A DNA stretch of 64,000 bases from JADJOY01 sp046331705 [NCBI: bacterium] (lineage in GTDB: Bacteria; JADJOY01): contig JAXLQJ010000002.1 in NCBI GenBank assembly GCA_046331705.1, positions 124,001 through 188,000 of the forward strand, in the 5' to 3' direction. The notes beneath the pieces were generated by a model. The model saw nothing but the letters and a program-made list of their open reading frames with translations. It made no database searches and was not told where the DNA came from. Of this stretch, positions 25,986 through 35,031 are shown piece by piece. The number at the start of each line of letters is the position of its first letter. Within the stretch, counting starts at the first letter, position 1. The translations under genes and the position numbers were made by a program.

Positions 25986-26504
25986 ATGTCCATCGTTCAC
26001 TGGTTCAACCGTCCCGTGCTCGCGCCTCTCGCCGCAGCCGGGCTCGCCCTCGGCGCCGCAGGCTGCGGCGGAGACGACCACGCCGCCGGCAGCCGAGTCC
26101 CCGATCTGACGCGCGACTTCGGCAACGTCGCCTACGACTTCGTCACCCAGCAGAGCGACGGCGGCATCACCGAGATCGTGCTCCATTCCGACGGCCGCCG
26201 CGCGGTGATGCTGATCCTGAAGGACGGCACGATCGATCGAGCGCAATCGGCGCGGATCGTGGGCACGGTTCGCGACGCGGCGACGCTGCAAGCGGACGAC
26301 GGCCAGGTGAACGTCGACGGCAACACGACCTTCGCCGACAACGACGTGGTCCCCGCCCACGGCTTCATCGTCGTGGCGGACGGAGAGATCGCGACGACCG
26401 AGCTCGAGATCGGCAGCGTCGCGACCCTCAGCTACAGCTTCCGCGCCGTGCTCAGCGGCACCGAGGACGCGAGCACGCTCGGATCGCTCCTCGATCCGGG
26501 CTGA
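25986..26504 (+). CDS. hypothetical lipoprotein
   Basis: 172 residues; GGAGG precedes the ATG. The signal ends in LALGAAGC, followed by GGDDHAAG, a typical lipoprotein start. The mature part is beta-rich (GNVAYDFVTQQSDGGITEIV and AVMLILKDGTIDRAQSARIV), with no cysteine besides the lipidated one. No family recognised. Confidence 0.72.
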   Translation: MSIVHWFNRPVLAPLAAAGLALGAAGCGGDDHAAGSRVPDLTRDFGNVAYDFVTQQSDGGITEIVLHSDGRRAVMLILKDGTIDRAQSARIVGTVRDAATLQADDGQVNVDGNTTFADNDVVPAHGFIVVADGEIATTELEIGSVATLSYSFRAVLSGTEDASTLGSLLDPG

Positions 26505-26551
26505 GCCGCGCACGCGCCGCGCATCGCCCCGCCCCCGCTGGCGTGCGAGCC

Positions 26552-26590
26552 GCCGCGCCGGCGGCGCCGGGGCGACCGCGCCGGCGCGGC
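26552..26590. terminator. bidirectional stem-loop between convergent genes
   Basis: GCCGCGCCGGC (26552-26562) pairs perfectly over 11 bp with GCCGGCGCGGC (26580-26590). It lies between the stop of the lipoprotein gene and the stop of the minus-strand gene that follows. Confidence 0.5.
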
Positions 26591-27186
26591 TACCGCCGCG
26601 GCGCCTCGAGTGTCGCCTCGTCGGCGATCAACGGGGATCCCGTCCCGCCCAGCACGATTCCCGGCAACGCGAGCCAGCGTACGTCGTCGGGCACCATCTC
26701 CGGCGAGCCTGGACCTCCCGCTAGCGGATAGTCGTCGGAGACGCGCTGATTGCCCAGCCGGTCCTGGATGCGCACCCGGATGCTCGCGAACCCGCTGACC
26801 GGCGGCAATCGCTCGGAGAACCAGATCTCCGTCCGCGCCCAGTGGAACGGCCACAGGATTCCCTGTCCGATCGACTCCTCGATGCGATCCGGCAGCGTGA
26901 GATAGCGCCCGTCCTCGGTCACCAGATCGAGCGCGGGTGGACCGACGAGCTGCCCGAATCCGCGCCGAAACGGCCCGAACGTGCCGCGCAGCGTGCCGTA
27001 GACGACCACGCCCTTGTCGGGAAGCAGCTGCACCGCCTTGACGCTTGCCGAAAGCGGCGGCGGCCTCCCCGCCGAGGCCACGATGGTCGCCAGCGCCAGC
27101 ACCACGAATGCCGCGGTCAGCGAGTTCGCGACACGGATCGCGCGGCGCAGCGGGGAGCGGGCGCGACGTGCGCCAGTCGTCGGCAT
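26590..27186 (-). CDS. membrane-anchored hypothetical protein
   Basis: 198 residues from the ATG at 27186, with GAAGG upstream; a GTG two codons earlier is also possible. One N-terminal hydrophobic segment (LTAAFVVLALATIVASAG) acts as signal anchor or signal peptide. The remainder is beta-rich (ASVKAVQLLPDKGVVVYGTL, TEIWFSERLPPVSGFASIRV) and has no cysteine. I do not recognise a family. Confidence 0.62.
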   Translation of the reverse strand: MPTTGARRARSPLRRAIRVANSLTAAFVVLALATIVASAGRPPPLSASVKAVQLLPDKGVVVYGTLRGTFGPFRRGFGQLVGPPALDLVTEDGRYLTLPDRIEESIGQGILWPFHWARTEIWFSERLPPVSGFASIRVRIQDRLGNQRVSDDYPLAGGPGSPEMVPDDVRWLALPGIVLGGTGSPLIADEATLEAPRR

Positions 27187-27350
27187 GGGCACACCTTCGC
27201 TCGACGTCGGCGCGCATGGCGAGAGGGCCGGACGCCCGGACGCGTCGCGACGCGGGCGCGCCGGCTCGCCTCGCGAAAGGGCGGATGTGCGAGAATTCGC
27301 CGCGCTACCGGGTTCGGCCCGGGTCGCGCGCGAGGGACGAGGGCGAACAC

Positions 27351-29072
27351 GTGGATCTCGAGGACGTCACCGGGTCCATCGCGCCATCGGGAGCCCCCGC
27401 GCCCGCCGCCCCGCCGGTTCCGCGTGCGAGCGGAGACGATGGCTCGGCGGCCCCCGACGGAGGGTCCTCGCCAGCGGTCGCCGCGAGCGCCCACGCCATG
27501 ACCGGCACCGCCACCGCGCCTCCCGCGGAAGGCAGCGGCGACGCCTCGGTGCCGGCGCGGATCTACCCGGAATACACCGACTACACCGCCGCCCAGGTCG
27601 AGACCGAGGCGGCGCGGCTTCGAAACCGGCTGCGCGCCCTCCAGATTCGCTTCGAATCGTGCGACCGAACCCTCGGGCACGTGCTCGCCGCGTCGCACCG
27701 AGCCGAGTGCAGCGAAGCGGGTGGCGGCGACGTGCTCGCGAGGATCGCCGCGCTCGAGCTGGAACGCGTCGAGGGTGCCACCCGTGGGCGGCGCAAGTCC
27801 CGGGGGTCGGACGGCCTGCTCGGCGGCTTGCTGGGGAGCAAGCGCGGCGAGACGGGCAAGGCACGCGAGGCCATCGAGGGTGACCTCAAGGTGCCCGAGC
27901 CGATCGATCGCGAGCTGGTCGAGCTGGCGCGGACCGTCTGCAACGACCCACGCATCGCCGCACTGCCGGACGAAGCGCTGCGCGCCAGCCTCGCCAAGCG
28001 CAGCGAGCTCACCCTCGAGGTCGCGGACATCGAGGGGCGCCTGCGGTTCCTGCGCCGGCGCGTGAATCCGACCACGCTCGAGCATCCACGCGCCTCCGGC
28101 GAGTTCCGCGACCGCTCCGCCGTGGCCATCGAGCCCGCGCGCGCCGGCGCCGCGTCGTCCCGCGATGGACGCGAGGCTTCCGGCGACGCCGCTCGCGTTC
28201 CCGCCGAGCTGCTCGACGAGCTGGAGCGCCGAATCGACGAGCGGTTTCGGACGTGGGGGGCGCAGCTCGACGAGATCCGGCGCGCCGTCGCGACACGCGA
28301 GCCGGACGCGGCGAACGCCTCCGACGACGAGGCGCGCGCGCGGCACGCCGCCACCGACGCCCGCATCGATCAGCTGGCGCGGGATCTCGCGCACGGCCTG
28401 ATGGGGCTCGAGCACGGCCAGCGCGAGCTCGCGCGGTCGCTCGAGGAAACGCTCGTCCAGATCGAGGCGGCGCAGCTGCGGGTGCTGGAACGCGAAGCGG
28501 AGCACCGCGCGCAACGCCTGGAGGTCGCCGCCCGCGAGCTCGCCACCGAGACCATGCGCAAGCAAGCGGCCGAGGCGGAGCTCGAGGTGACGCGGGCGCA
28601 CCACGCGGCGCGCATCGAGGAAGAAGAGCTGCGCATGCGCGTCGATGCGGCGCGCCACACCCAGACCATGCGCGAGCAAGAAGACGCGCACGACAAGGCG
28701 CTGGAGCGCGCCGGCGAGGAGGCGCGCCTCAAGCAGCTCGAGCTCACCCGCTCGCGCGAGGCGCGCACCAACGAGATCGAGCGAATGACGCGCCTGCGCA
28801 ACCGCGCCGAGAGCGCCGCGTCCGCGCGCCGCATCCGCGAGGCGCGTGAGCGACGCCGCAACACCCTGTTGTGGGTCTCGGTCGTGTGCGGGATGGGATC
28901 GCTGCTGATCGGCTTGCTGTGGTTCTCGGGATTGCTCGGTGCGGCCACGCACTACCTGCGCAACGCGCGTCCGGCGGTGTCGGCGAGCGCCGCGGAAACG
29001 ACCGCGCCGCCTCCGTCCGCCGATACCGCCCGGGGCGGTGCCGCACGCAACACGAGCCCCGGTCGCCGATGA
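27351..29072 (+). CDS. long coiled-coil protein with C-terminal membrane anchor
   Basis: 573 residues from the GTG at 27351, which has GAGGG upstream. The first 70 residues are Ala/Pro-rich. A helical region follows with TDYTAAQVETEAARLRNRLR. Most of residues 300-500 is charged coiled coil rich in Ala, Glu and Arg (RQLEVA-like heptads, for example QIEAAQLRVLEREAEHRAQR). A single transmembrane helix near the end (TLLWVSVVCGMGSLLIGLLW) precedes a short Ala/Pro tail. This is a tail-anchored layout with the coiled coil in the cytoplasm. No enzymatic motif. It could be a scaffold or spacer at the inner membrane; function unknown. Confidence 0.75.
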   Translation: MDLEDVTGSIAPSGAPAPAAPPVPRASGDDGSAAPDGGSSPAVAASAHAMTGTATAPPAEGSGDASVPARIYPEYTDYTAAQVETEAARLRNRLRALQIRFESCDRTLGHVLAASHRAECSEAGGGDVLARIAALELERVEGATRGRRKSRGSDGLLGGLLGSKRGETGKAREAIEGDLKVPEPIDRELVELARTVCNDPRIAALPDEALRASLAKRSELTLEVADIEGRLRFLRRRVNPTTLEHPRASGEFRDRSAVAIEPARAGAASSRDGREASGDAARVPAELLDELERRIDERFRTWGAQLDEIRRAVATREPDAANASDDEARARHAATDARIDQLARDLAHGLMGLEHGQRELARSLEETLVQIEAAQLRVLEREAEHRAQRLEVAARELATETMRKQAAEAELEVTRAHHAARIEEEELRMRVDAARHTQTMREQEDAHDKALERAGEEARLKQLELTRSREARTNEIERMTRLRNRAESAASARRIREARERRRNTLLWVSVVCGMGSLLIGLLWFSGLLGAATHYLRNARPAVSASAAETTAPPPSADTARGGAARNTSPGRR

Positions 29073-29127
29073 AACGCCACGCGTGCGAGACTCGGAGCGG
29101 ACGCCGCTCGTCGATCCAGGAGGCCCG

Positions 29128-30093
29128 ATGAAGCTCGAACGCATGCTCGAGATGTGCAAGCGCGATCAGTGGAAGGTGGGCGATCTCGACTGGAGCAAGC
29201 CGCCTCGCAAGCTCTCCCAGTCCGACGAGATCGCGATCGTCCAGCTCTTCACCGACATGGCGGGGATCGAGCGCATGGCCGGGGCACTCTTCGAAGAACA
29301 GCGGCGCAAGACCACCGATCCGGTGCTGCGCGAGATCTTCGCGACGTTCGTGACCGACGAGGTGCGCCATGCCCACGCGGCGCAGATGCTCGCCGACTAC
29401 TACGACGTCCACAAATTCCAGGCGTACCTGCCGAACCCGGCGCTCACGCGCTTCTATCCGCACTTCGTGAGCACCATCCGTTTCCTGTCGCCCGAGATCG
29501 CGACGGTCTACATCACCACCGGCGAGCTGATCCTGGACGTGGCGCTGCTGCGCTCGATCAACGACTACGTGGCCGACGACATGAGCCAGCAGGCGATGGA
29601 CCTCATCAACCGCGACGAGTCGCGGCACATCGCCATCGATTTCCACATGACCGAGTACTACGCCTCGAAGGAATACCTCGCGGACCTCGAGAAGGAGCCC
29701 AAGCGCGCGCTCGGCGAGCAACTGCGCGCGTGGGCCGCGTTCGCCGGCCTCTTCTACTACGCGCGCCCTTTCTTCAAGAGCGTCTTCTTCGAGCCCATGG
29801 ACCTGGTCGATCCGTCCGGCAAGCGCATCAAGGAAGCCTTCAAGCGCATGCAGCTCCTGTCGCTCAAGGACGGCGTCCTCGACCGCCCGTTCCCGCGCTT
29901 CCTGGACCGCATGCGGCTCTTGTTCGAGCATCCGGTCGCGGGCCCCATCCTCGGCCCCGCGATCGTGCGGCTCCTCGGTGTCGATCCACGCTTCATCGCG
30001 ACGCTCTACGATTCGTCCGATGCGGAGCGCGCCAAGCAGATGAGCTTCGACGACCTCGCGCAAGAGGCGTTGTCGCTCAAGTACACGAATTGA
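29128..30093 (+). CDS. ferritin-like diiron protein (AurF/RNR-R2 fold)
   Basis: 321 residues from the ATG at 29128, preceded by AGGAGG. Residues placed to hold two irons are E48 (GIERMAG), E78 and H81 (DEVRH), E133 (TGELILD), and E164 and H167 (DESRH), with H173 nearby. This is the two-fold ExxH pattern of ferritin-like oxygenases such as the N-oxygenase AurF. The substrate is unknown. It is coupled by a TTGA overlap to the phosphatase gene, which suggests joint expression but not an obvious shared pathway. Confidence 0.85.
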   Translation: MKLERMLEMCKRDQWKVGDLDWSKPPRKLSQSDEIAIVQLFTDMAGIERMAGALFEEQRRKTTDPVLREIFATFVTDEVRHAHAAQMLADYYDVHKFQAYLPNPALTRFYPHFVSTIRFLSPEIATVYITTGELILDVALLRSINDYVADDMSQQAMDLINRDESRHIAIDFHMTEYYASKEYLADLEKEPKRALGEQLRAWAAFAGLFYYARPFFKSVFFEPMDLVDPSGKRIKEAFKRMQLLSLKDGVLDRPFPRFLDRMRLLFEHPVAGPILGPAIVRLLGVDPRFIATLYDSSDAERAKQMSFDDLAQEALSLKYTN

Positions 30094-30836
30094 AGCGACG
30101 CATCTTCGTCGGCGACATCCAAGGTTGCCGCGACGAGCTCGAGCGCCTGCTCGAGCTCGCGGCGTTCCAGCCGGGCGTCGACGAGCTCCACCCCGTCGGC
30201 GACCTCGTGAATCGCGGCCCCGACTCGCTGGGAGTGCTGAGGCTCCTGGCGAGCGTGGACGCGGGCGGTGTGCTCGGGAATCACGACGCCCACCTGCTGC
30301 GCGTGGCCGCGGGCGAGCGGGCCAGCGGCCCGCGCGACACCTTCCACGACGTGCTCGCCGCGCCGGATCGAGCGGCGCTGCTCGCTTGGCTCGCGGCGCG
30401 ACCGGTGGTGCGCGAGTGGAGCGACGTGATCCTGGTGCACGCGGGCCTGCACCCGGCGTGGACGCGTGCCGGCGCCGAGGGCCGCTCGCTCGCGAGCCAC
30501 TTCGATCGAGCGCTGCGCGGCGAGGCCGCCGAGCACGCACGCCGCTTCGCGCTGACGGTCCGCTATTGCGCCGAGGACGGCTCGCGTCCCGCCGCCGATT
30601 GGCCACCGCCTGGCGTGCCGTATCGGCCCTGGTTCGAGTTCCTCCCCGGTCATCCGTCCGAGCGGCGCACCGTGGTCTTCGGCCACTGGGCGCGGCTCGG
30701 CCGGGTGGAGCGCCCACGACTGCGCGGCCTCGATACGGGCTGCGTGTGGGGCAAGACCCTCACCGCGTGGATCGCCGAGGACGATCGCTGGCTCAGCGTC
30801 GACGCACGGCGCGCCTACTCGACCCACCGCGAATGA
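30090..30836 (+). CDS. apaH: ApaH-like symmetrical dinucleoside tetraphosphatase
   Basis: 248 residues from a TTG that overlaps the previous stop (TTGA). The calcineurin-like metal sites are present: FVGDIQGCRDELERLL, VGDLVNRGPDSLGVLRLL, GVLGNHDAHLL, LVHAGLHPAWT and VFGHWARLG. The GDLVNRGPDS and HAGL features are those of ApaH, which splits Ap4A into two ADP. Length is slightly below E. coli ApaH. Confidence 0.92.
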   Translation: MKRRIFVGDIQGCRDELERLLELAAFQPGVDELHPVGDLVNRGPDSLGVLRLLASVDAGGVLGNHDAHLLRVAAGERASGPRDTFHDVLAAPDRAALLAWLAARPVVREWSDVILVHAGLHPAWTRAGAEGRSLASHFDRALRGEAAEHARRFALTVRYCAEDGSRPAADWPPPGVPYRPWFEFLPGHPSERRTVVFGHWARLGRVERPRLRGLDTGCVWGKTLTAWIAEDDRWLSVDARRAYSTHRE

Positions 30837-30849
30837 GTCGCGGCAGCGC

Positions 30850-32565
30850 TCAGCCGCGCAGCGCGGCCACCGCGATGCCCGGAATCTTCGTGAGCGACGG
30901 CTTCGCCTCGTAGGCCGCGAGCTTCTTCCCCAGCTCGGCGCCACCCTTGTGGGTCGCGAACCAGGGCGGCTTCGGTGCCATCGTGAACGGTCCACGGATC
31001 ACGGTCTTCTGCGGGCGATGGAACATGAGCGCGTTGTGGACCACGCCGATGCCGCTGCGCACGTCGTCGAGGGTGTGACCAGGGAAGGCCCCCCACGTCG
31101 TCCACACCAAGCCGTAGGCGAGCGCCGCCCATTGATTGATGGCGACGGTGCCGTAGCGCAGCGCGGCGACGGACTCCTCGAACGCCGCGCCCACGGCCGG
31201 ATCGGCGAGGGTCTTGGGGCTCGCCACGATCGAGCACGAGAGGGTTCCCCACAGCGTGTCGTTGGCGAAGCTCGTCACCTTGCGCAGGAAGTCCACCGGA
31301 TCGCTCGCGGGCAGCGGCGCTTCGGCGAGGACCGAGCACCACGCCTCGGTGGTGAACGCGGGATCGTCGCGATTGGCCGGGTCCACCCCCGTCACCAGCG
31401 TCCACGGCAGCCGCGCCCCGGCGCCTTGCCCGATCCGCTCCGCCTCGGGATGCGCGGACACGAATCGCTGGTAGCGCGCTTCCGAGCCGGGATAGTAGGC
31501 GAGGCGCGGCGCCAGCGCTCCCAGGACCTGGCGCAGGCGAGCGAGAAACGCCTCGCGCTGGGGCCATCCCGCGTGGGTGACCAGCACCTTGGCCGCGTTG
31601 CAGTTGTGGGAGGCGTTGTTGCTGAGCATGGTCGCCACGTTCTCGGCCTGGAACGAGAGCTCGGCGTCGCTCCACTCGCCGGGCACCAGGATCACGGGCG
31701 TCACGCAACCGAGCTCGCTGGTGAAGCGCTTGGTGACGCGCGGCTTGCCGGCCTTCTTCGCGGCGTCCTGCTCCGCACCCGGTCGTCCCCACACGATCAT
31801 GTCGTGGACGCGATCCGAGCCCGTCATGTGGATCTCGTCGACTCCCGGATGGTGAACCAGGAAGTCGCCCTCGTCCGCATCGCCGTAGACCACCCGCAGA
31901 TAGCCCTCGTCCACCAGCGGCTGGAAGCCTTGCTCGACGTAGGGTCCGGTGTAGTCGTTCACCGGGTTCATCTTGAGCACGCAGACCTGGTTCTCGACGA
32001 AGAGCTTGTAGAGCACGTCCATGGGCCCGATGCTCGCGACATTGCCGGCGCCCAGCACCAGCGCGACCTTGCCGGCATCGGCCACGTCGCCTTGCTGGTA
32101 CGCCCACGCCATCCCGCCGATCACCTCGTCGCGGGCCGCGCCCGGCTCCATCCAGATCTCGGCCGAGAGCTTGGGGAAGAGCATCGGGTCGAGCGGCTCG
32201 CGCGGAAACACCTTCGCGATCACCTGGCCGTCGGGACGAAGCGAGAGCTGCTTGGCCTCGAGGCGCGGCCGGCCGTGCTTGCGGATCTCGTCGAGCACCA
32301 TCGCGAGCAGGCGCAGATTGCGGAGCGTCGTCATCGGGCCGCCGAGCCAGTTCTCGGCTGCGGCGGGGTCCGTGTCGGCGATCCCCTTCGCCCGGTTGGC
32401 GGCCGCCACCAAGCCCGCGGCGCTCTCCGACGTGGCCTTCAGGCAACGCTGCAAGAGGTCGATGCGCGCGGGCACGCCCAAGCGCGCCCAGCGCCCCTTG
32501 CCGTCCTGGAGCACGGAAACCGCGCGGTGCAGCTCGTCTTTGGGCGTCGGCTTCATCGTCGCCAT
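30850..32565 (-). CDS. divergent aldehyde dehydrogenase superfamily protein
   Basis: 571 residues, longer than the usual 480-500. The ALDH order is recognisable: VALVLGAGNVASIGPMDVLY for the cofactor site, EIHMTGSDRVHDMI for the F-T-G-S motif, SELGCVTPVILVPG for E-L-G-G-K with the general base Glu kept, and SNNASHNCNAAKVLV with the likely catalytic Cys where most members have GQxC. The terminal Phe/Asn region is altered. The active-site Glu and Cys remain, so it may be an active dehydrogenase or acyl reductase of an unusual branch. Predicted cytoplasmic. It stands alone, divergent from the TMEM175-like gene. Confidence 0.85.
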   Translation of the reverse strand: MATMKPTPKDELHRAVSVLQDGKGRWARLGVPARIDLLQRCLKATSESAAGLVAAANRAKGIADTDPAAAENWLGGPMTTLRNLRLLAMVLDEIRKHGRPRLEAKQLSLRPDGQVIAKVFPREPLDPMLFPKLSAEIWMEPGAARDEVIGGMAWAYQQGDVADAGKVALVLGAGNVASIGPMDVLYKLFVENQVCVLKMNPVNDYTGPYVEQGFQPLVDEGYLRVVYGDADEGDFLVHHPGVDEIHMTGSDRVHDMIVWGRPGAEQDAAKKAGKPRVTKRFTSELGCVTPVILVPGEWSDAELSFQAENVATMLSNNASHNCNAAKVLVTHAGWPQREAFLARLRQVLGALAPRLAYYPGSEARYQRFVSAHPEAERIGQGAGARLPWTLVTGVDPANRDDPAFTTEAWCSVLAEAPLPASDPVDFLRKVTSFANDTLWGTLSCSIVASPKTLADPAVGAAFEESVAALRYGTVAINQWAALAYGLVWTTWGAFPGHTLDDVRSGIGVVHNALMFHRPQKTVIRGPFTMAPKPPWFATHKGGAELGKKLAAYEAKPSLTKIPGIAVAALRG

Positions 32566-32753
32566 GCGTCTCCTCGTCGTGTCGGCGGCGCGGTGCGCCC
32601 GCCGGCTCGCAGCGGCGAGCCATCGCGCGAGTGTAACCCGGCGACTGCGACTCCCCGGCGGCGAGGCGGATTCGAGCCCGGCGCGCTTCGCGGACGCGGC
32701 GCGCGTCGCTACCCTGCCGCCGACGTCGCCCAGACCGGCCCGACGGAGGAGCC

Positions 32754-33329
32754 ATGACCCGAGGACGTCTCGAGGCCTTCAGCGACGGGGTGATCGCCAT
32801 CCTGATCACCATCATGGTGCTCGAGCTCGAGACTCCTCACGGCACCGACTGGCTGGCGCTGCGCGAGAAGGCGCCGGTCTTCGCCGCCTACGTCGTGAGC
32901 TTCGTCTACCTCGGGATCTACTGGAACAATCATCACCACATGTTCCACCTGGTGCAGCGGATCAGCGGCGGGATCCTGTGGGCGAACCTGCACCTCTTGT
33001 TCTGGCTCTCGCTGATCCCGTTCGCCACGGCGTGGGCGGGCGAGCACGACTTCGCGCCGCTGCCCACCGCGGTCTACGGCGGGGTGCTCTTTCTGTCGGC
33101 GCTGGCCTGGCTGATCCTCCAGACCACGATCATCGCCGACCAAGGACCCGGCTCGCGACTGGCCGAAGCGGTCGGCAACGATGCCAAGGGCAAGGTCTCG
33201 GCCTTGCTCTACGCGAGCGCGATCCCGCTCGCGTTCCTGAACGCGTGGATCTCGTGCGGCCTGTACGTGCTGGTGGCGTTGCTGTGGCTGGTTCCCGATC
33301 GCCGCTTCGCGTCGCGCGCCTCCGCATGA
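32754..33329 (+). CDS. TMEM175-like (DUF1211) membrane protein
   Basis: 191 residues with the hallmark RxxxFSD motif at the very start (RLEAFSDGVIAILIT). About five to six hydrophobic helices follow (VFAAYVVSFVYLGIYW, ILWANLHLLFWLSLIPFA, VLFLSALAWLILQTTII, ALLYASAIPLAFLNAWI). The His-rich WNNHHHMFH stretch between helices is common in this family. Bacterial members form potassium-permeable channels. GGAGG precedes the ATG. Confidence 0.92.
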   Translation: MTRGRLEAFSDGVIAILITIMVLELETPHGTDWLALREKAPVFAAYVVSFVYLGIYWNNHHHMFHLVQRISGGILWANLHLLFWLSLIPFATAWAGEHDFAPLPTAVYGGVLFLSALAWLILQTTIIADQGPGSRLAEAVGNDAKGKVSALLYASAIPLAFLNAWISCGLYVLVALLWLVPDRRFASRASA

Positions 33330-33362
33330 GCGCGGCGCGGGTGCGCCACCGCTCGGGCAGCC

Positions 33363-33695
33363 TCAGTGCGCGACGGTCTTCGAGAACACGTTGAGCACGA
33401 TCACTCCCGCGACGATCAGCGCGATGCCACCGAGCGCCGCGGCGTCGAGCGTCTGGCCGTAGACGAGCCAGGACACCAGCGCGATGAGCGCGATCCCCAC
33501 CCCCGACCACACCGCGTAGGTCACGGCCACGGGGATGGTGCGCAGCGTCAGCGACAGGAAGAAGAACGCGATCGCGTAGCCGATCACCACCGCGAGCGAC
33601 GGCGCGAGGCGCGTGAAGCCGTCGCTGGCCTTGAGCGCCGAGGTGCCCACCACCTCGCTGACGATCGCGATCACCAGGTAGACCCAAGGGCTCAT
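33363..33695 (-). CDS. emrE: small multidrug resistance (EmrE-type) transporter
   Basis: 110 residues from the ATG at 33695, preceded by GAGGAGG. Four transmembrane helices. Glu14, the proton- and drug-binding residue, sits exactly at position 14 ([12 protein letters not shown]); Tyr40, Tyr60 and Trp63 are also in place ([14 protein letters not shown]). An antiparallel dimer exporting cationic compounds is the family activity. The substrate here is unknown; the presence of W63 favours Qac-type over Gdx (guanidinium) members only weakly. Confidence 0.93.
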   Translation of the reverse strand: MSPWVYLVIAIVSEVVGTSALKASDGFTRLAPSLAVVIGYAIAFFFLSLTLRTIPVAVTYAVWSGVGIALIALVSWLVYGQTLDAAALGGIALIVAGVIVLNVFSKTVAH

Positions 33696-33724
33696 CGCAC
33701 GCCTCCTCGGCACCGCGGGATCGT

Positions 33725-34135
33725 TCACACGCCCAGCCGGTAGCGAAGGTAGCCCGGCACGAGGACGGGGTGCGCGGCGATGGCACGCACCAGCGCGAGC
33801 TGATCGAAGTAGACCGCGCGCTCGATCGCGAGCTCCCCCGCGAGCCGGAACCGGTCCACCGCCGGGATCGAGATCTCCTCGCGCCCCACCGGCAGCAGCA
33901 TGCGCCACTCGATGAACACCAGGTCGGCGGCGCCGCACGAACGCTCGATGGCGCCGCGCAGCGCGGGAAGCCAGCGGAAGAGCCGCCGGAAGTCCTCGAG
34001 CGCGCGCTCGCGGCCGCGGATCGGCGGACGGTGTGGCTGCAGCAGCACCACGTCCGGGTGCAGCAGCGCGCACAGCCCCTCGGGTGTCGGCTCGCTCCAC
34101 GCAAGCTCGAACGCGCGCGCGAAGGAGGTGGTCAC
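33725..34135 (-). CDS. SnoaL/NTF2-like protein
   Basis: 136 residues from the GTG at 34135. A GTG at 34204 that overlaps the stop of the upstream gene would add 23 Arg-rich residues. The core reads [20 protein letters not shown], then [20 protein letters not shown] and the beta-sheet strands [16 protein letters not shown] and [20 protein letters not shown]. This is the limonene-1,2-epoxide hydrolase/SnoaL type cone fold used for small-molecule binding or isomerisation. The catalytic residues cannot be assigned. Confidence 0.75.
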   Translation of the reverse strand: MTTSFARAFELAWSEPTPEGLCALLHPDVVLLQPHRPPIRGRERALEDFRRLFRWLPALRGAIERSCGAADLVFIEWRMLLPVGREEISIPAVDRFRLAGELAIERAVYFDQLALVRAIAAHPVLVPGYLRYRLGV

Positions 34136-34200
34136 GGTCGGCGCTCGCTCGGCCAGCGGAATCGCTCGGCGGGAGACGATCCGGAAGCGTCGATTCGCGG

Positions 34201-34668
34201 TCACGCCGGGTCGGTCGGCGCGCCGGCACCCGACGCCAGCGATCCCACCTCGAGCACCAGCGCCCGCAACGACAGGTTGATGTCGCTCATGAAGAACCCG
34301 AGCGAGCCGATCAGCGCCAGCATGCAGCAAACGAAGAGCCCGGCGATCGGCTGCGCCAGCTGGAAGTCGAACACCGCGCTCACGAAGAGCACGATCACCA
34401 ACGTCGCCGCCAGCAGCACGCTCAGGCCCGCGAGCGCGATCGCCGCGCGCACCAGCCGCGCCCTGCGCATCAGGATCCGGAGCTGAGCGACGACGCTCGC
34501 GCGATGGCTCGACTCCGCCACGCGCAGCTGCCGGGTCAGCTCGCGGGCGCGGTCGATGACACGGCCGAAGCGATTGGTCATCGACAGCAGCAAGAGCCCG
34601 ACGCCGGAGATCAGGATCACCGGCCCGACCGCGAACTGCAGAATGGGGATCAGGTGGCCGAGCGTCAT
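34201..34668 (-). CDS. DUF2721 membrane protein
   Basis: 155 residues. It has the family start [20 protein letters not shown], a charged helix [20 protein letters not shown], and two more membrane segments ([20 protein letters not shown] and [20 protein letters not shown]). Likely inner membrane; function unknown. It is followed closely by the SnoaL-like gene. Confidence 0.85.
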   Translation of the reverse strand: MTLGHLIPILQFAVGPVILISGVGLLLLSMTNRFGRVIDRARELTRQLRVAESSHRASVVAQLRILMRRARLVRAAIALAGLSVLLAATLVIVLFVSAVFDFQLAQPIAGLFVCCMLALIGSLGFFMSDINLSLRALVLEVGSLASGAGAPTDPA

Positions 34669-34704
34669 GCTTCCGAGGGTAGCCGCGCGCTCGCGGAATC
34701 GGAA

Positions 34705-35019
34705 TCAAGCCGGCCGTTCGGCTTCGCAGTTCCAGCAGCGCGCGAAGTCGGCATCGACGCTCTCGGCGCAACGGGGGCAGCGCCAGGGCGGCCCACGCGG
34801 ATCCGGTGACTCGTGGACCACGGCGAGCAAGAGCCGCGCCCGCGCCGCGTCGCTCTCGTCGGCGACCCACAGCTCGGGCCACGTCTCCGTCCACGGCAGA
34901 TCGCCGAGCGCCGCCGTCTTGAACTGGTTGCGGACCTCGCTGGCGATGCCGTACGCCGCGAGGTGGTCCTGCGCCAGCTTGAGCTCGGCGAGCGTCTTGG
35001 CGCTGTGCACGCGGATCAC
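34705..35019 (-). CDS. DUF2007 protein with C-terminal zinc ribbon
   Basis: 104 residues. The N-terminal 65 residues fit DUF2007 (VHSAKTLAELKLAQDHLAAYG, WPELWVADESDAARARLLL), a signal-transducer PII-like fold. The last 30 residues contain CPRCAESVDADFARCWNC, a two-CxxC zinc ribbon. Small regulatory or adaptor protein by appearance only. Confidence 0.85.
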   Translation of the reverse strand: MIRVHSAKTLAELKLAQDHLAAYGIASEVRNQFKTAALGDLPWTETWPELWVADESDAARARLLLAVVHESPDPRGPPWRCPRCAESVDADFARCWNCEAERPA

Positions 35020-35031
35020 GGCACGCGCGGA

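Noticed and set aside
28939-29127. 63-residue N-terminal extension of the diiron protein
   Set aside because: It overlaps the end of the coiled-coil gene out of frame, and AGGAGG lies directly before the ATG at 29128.
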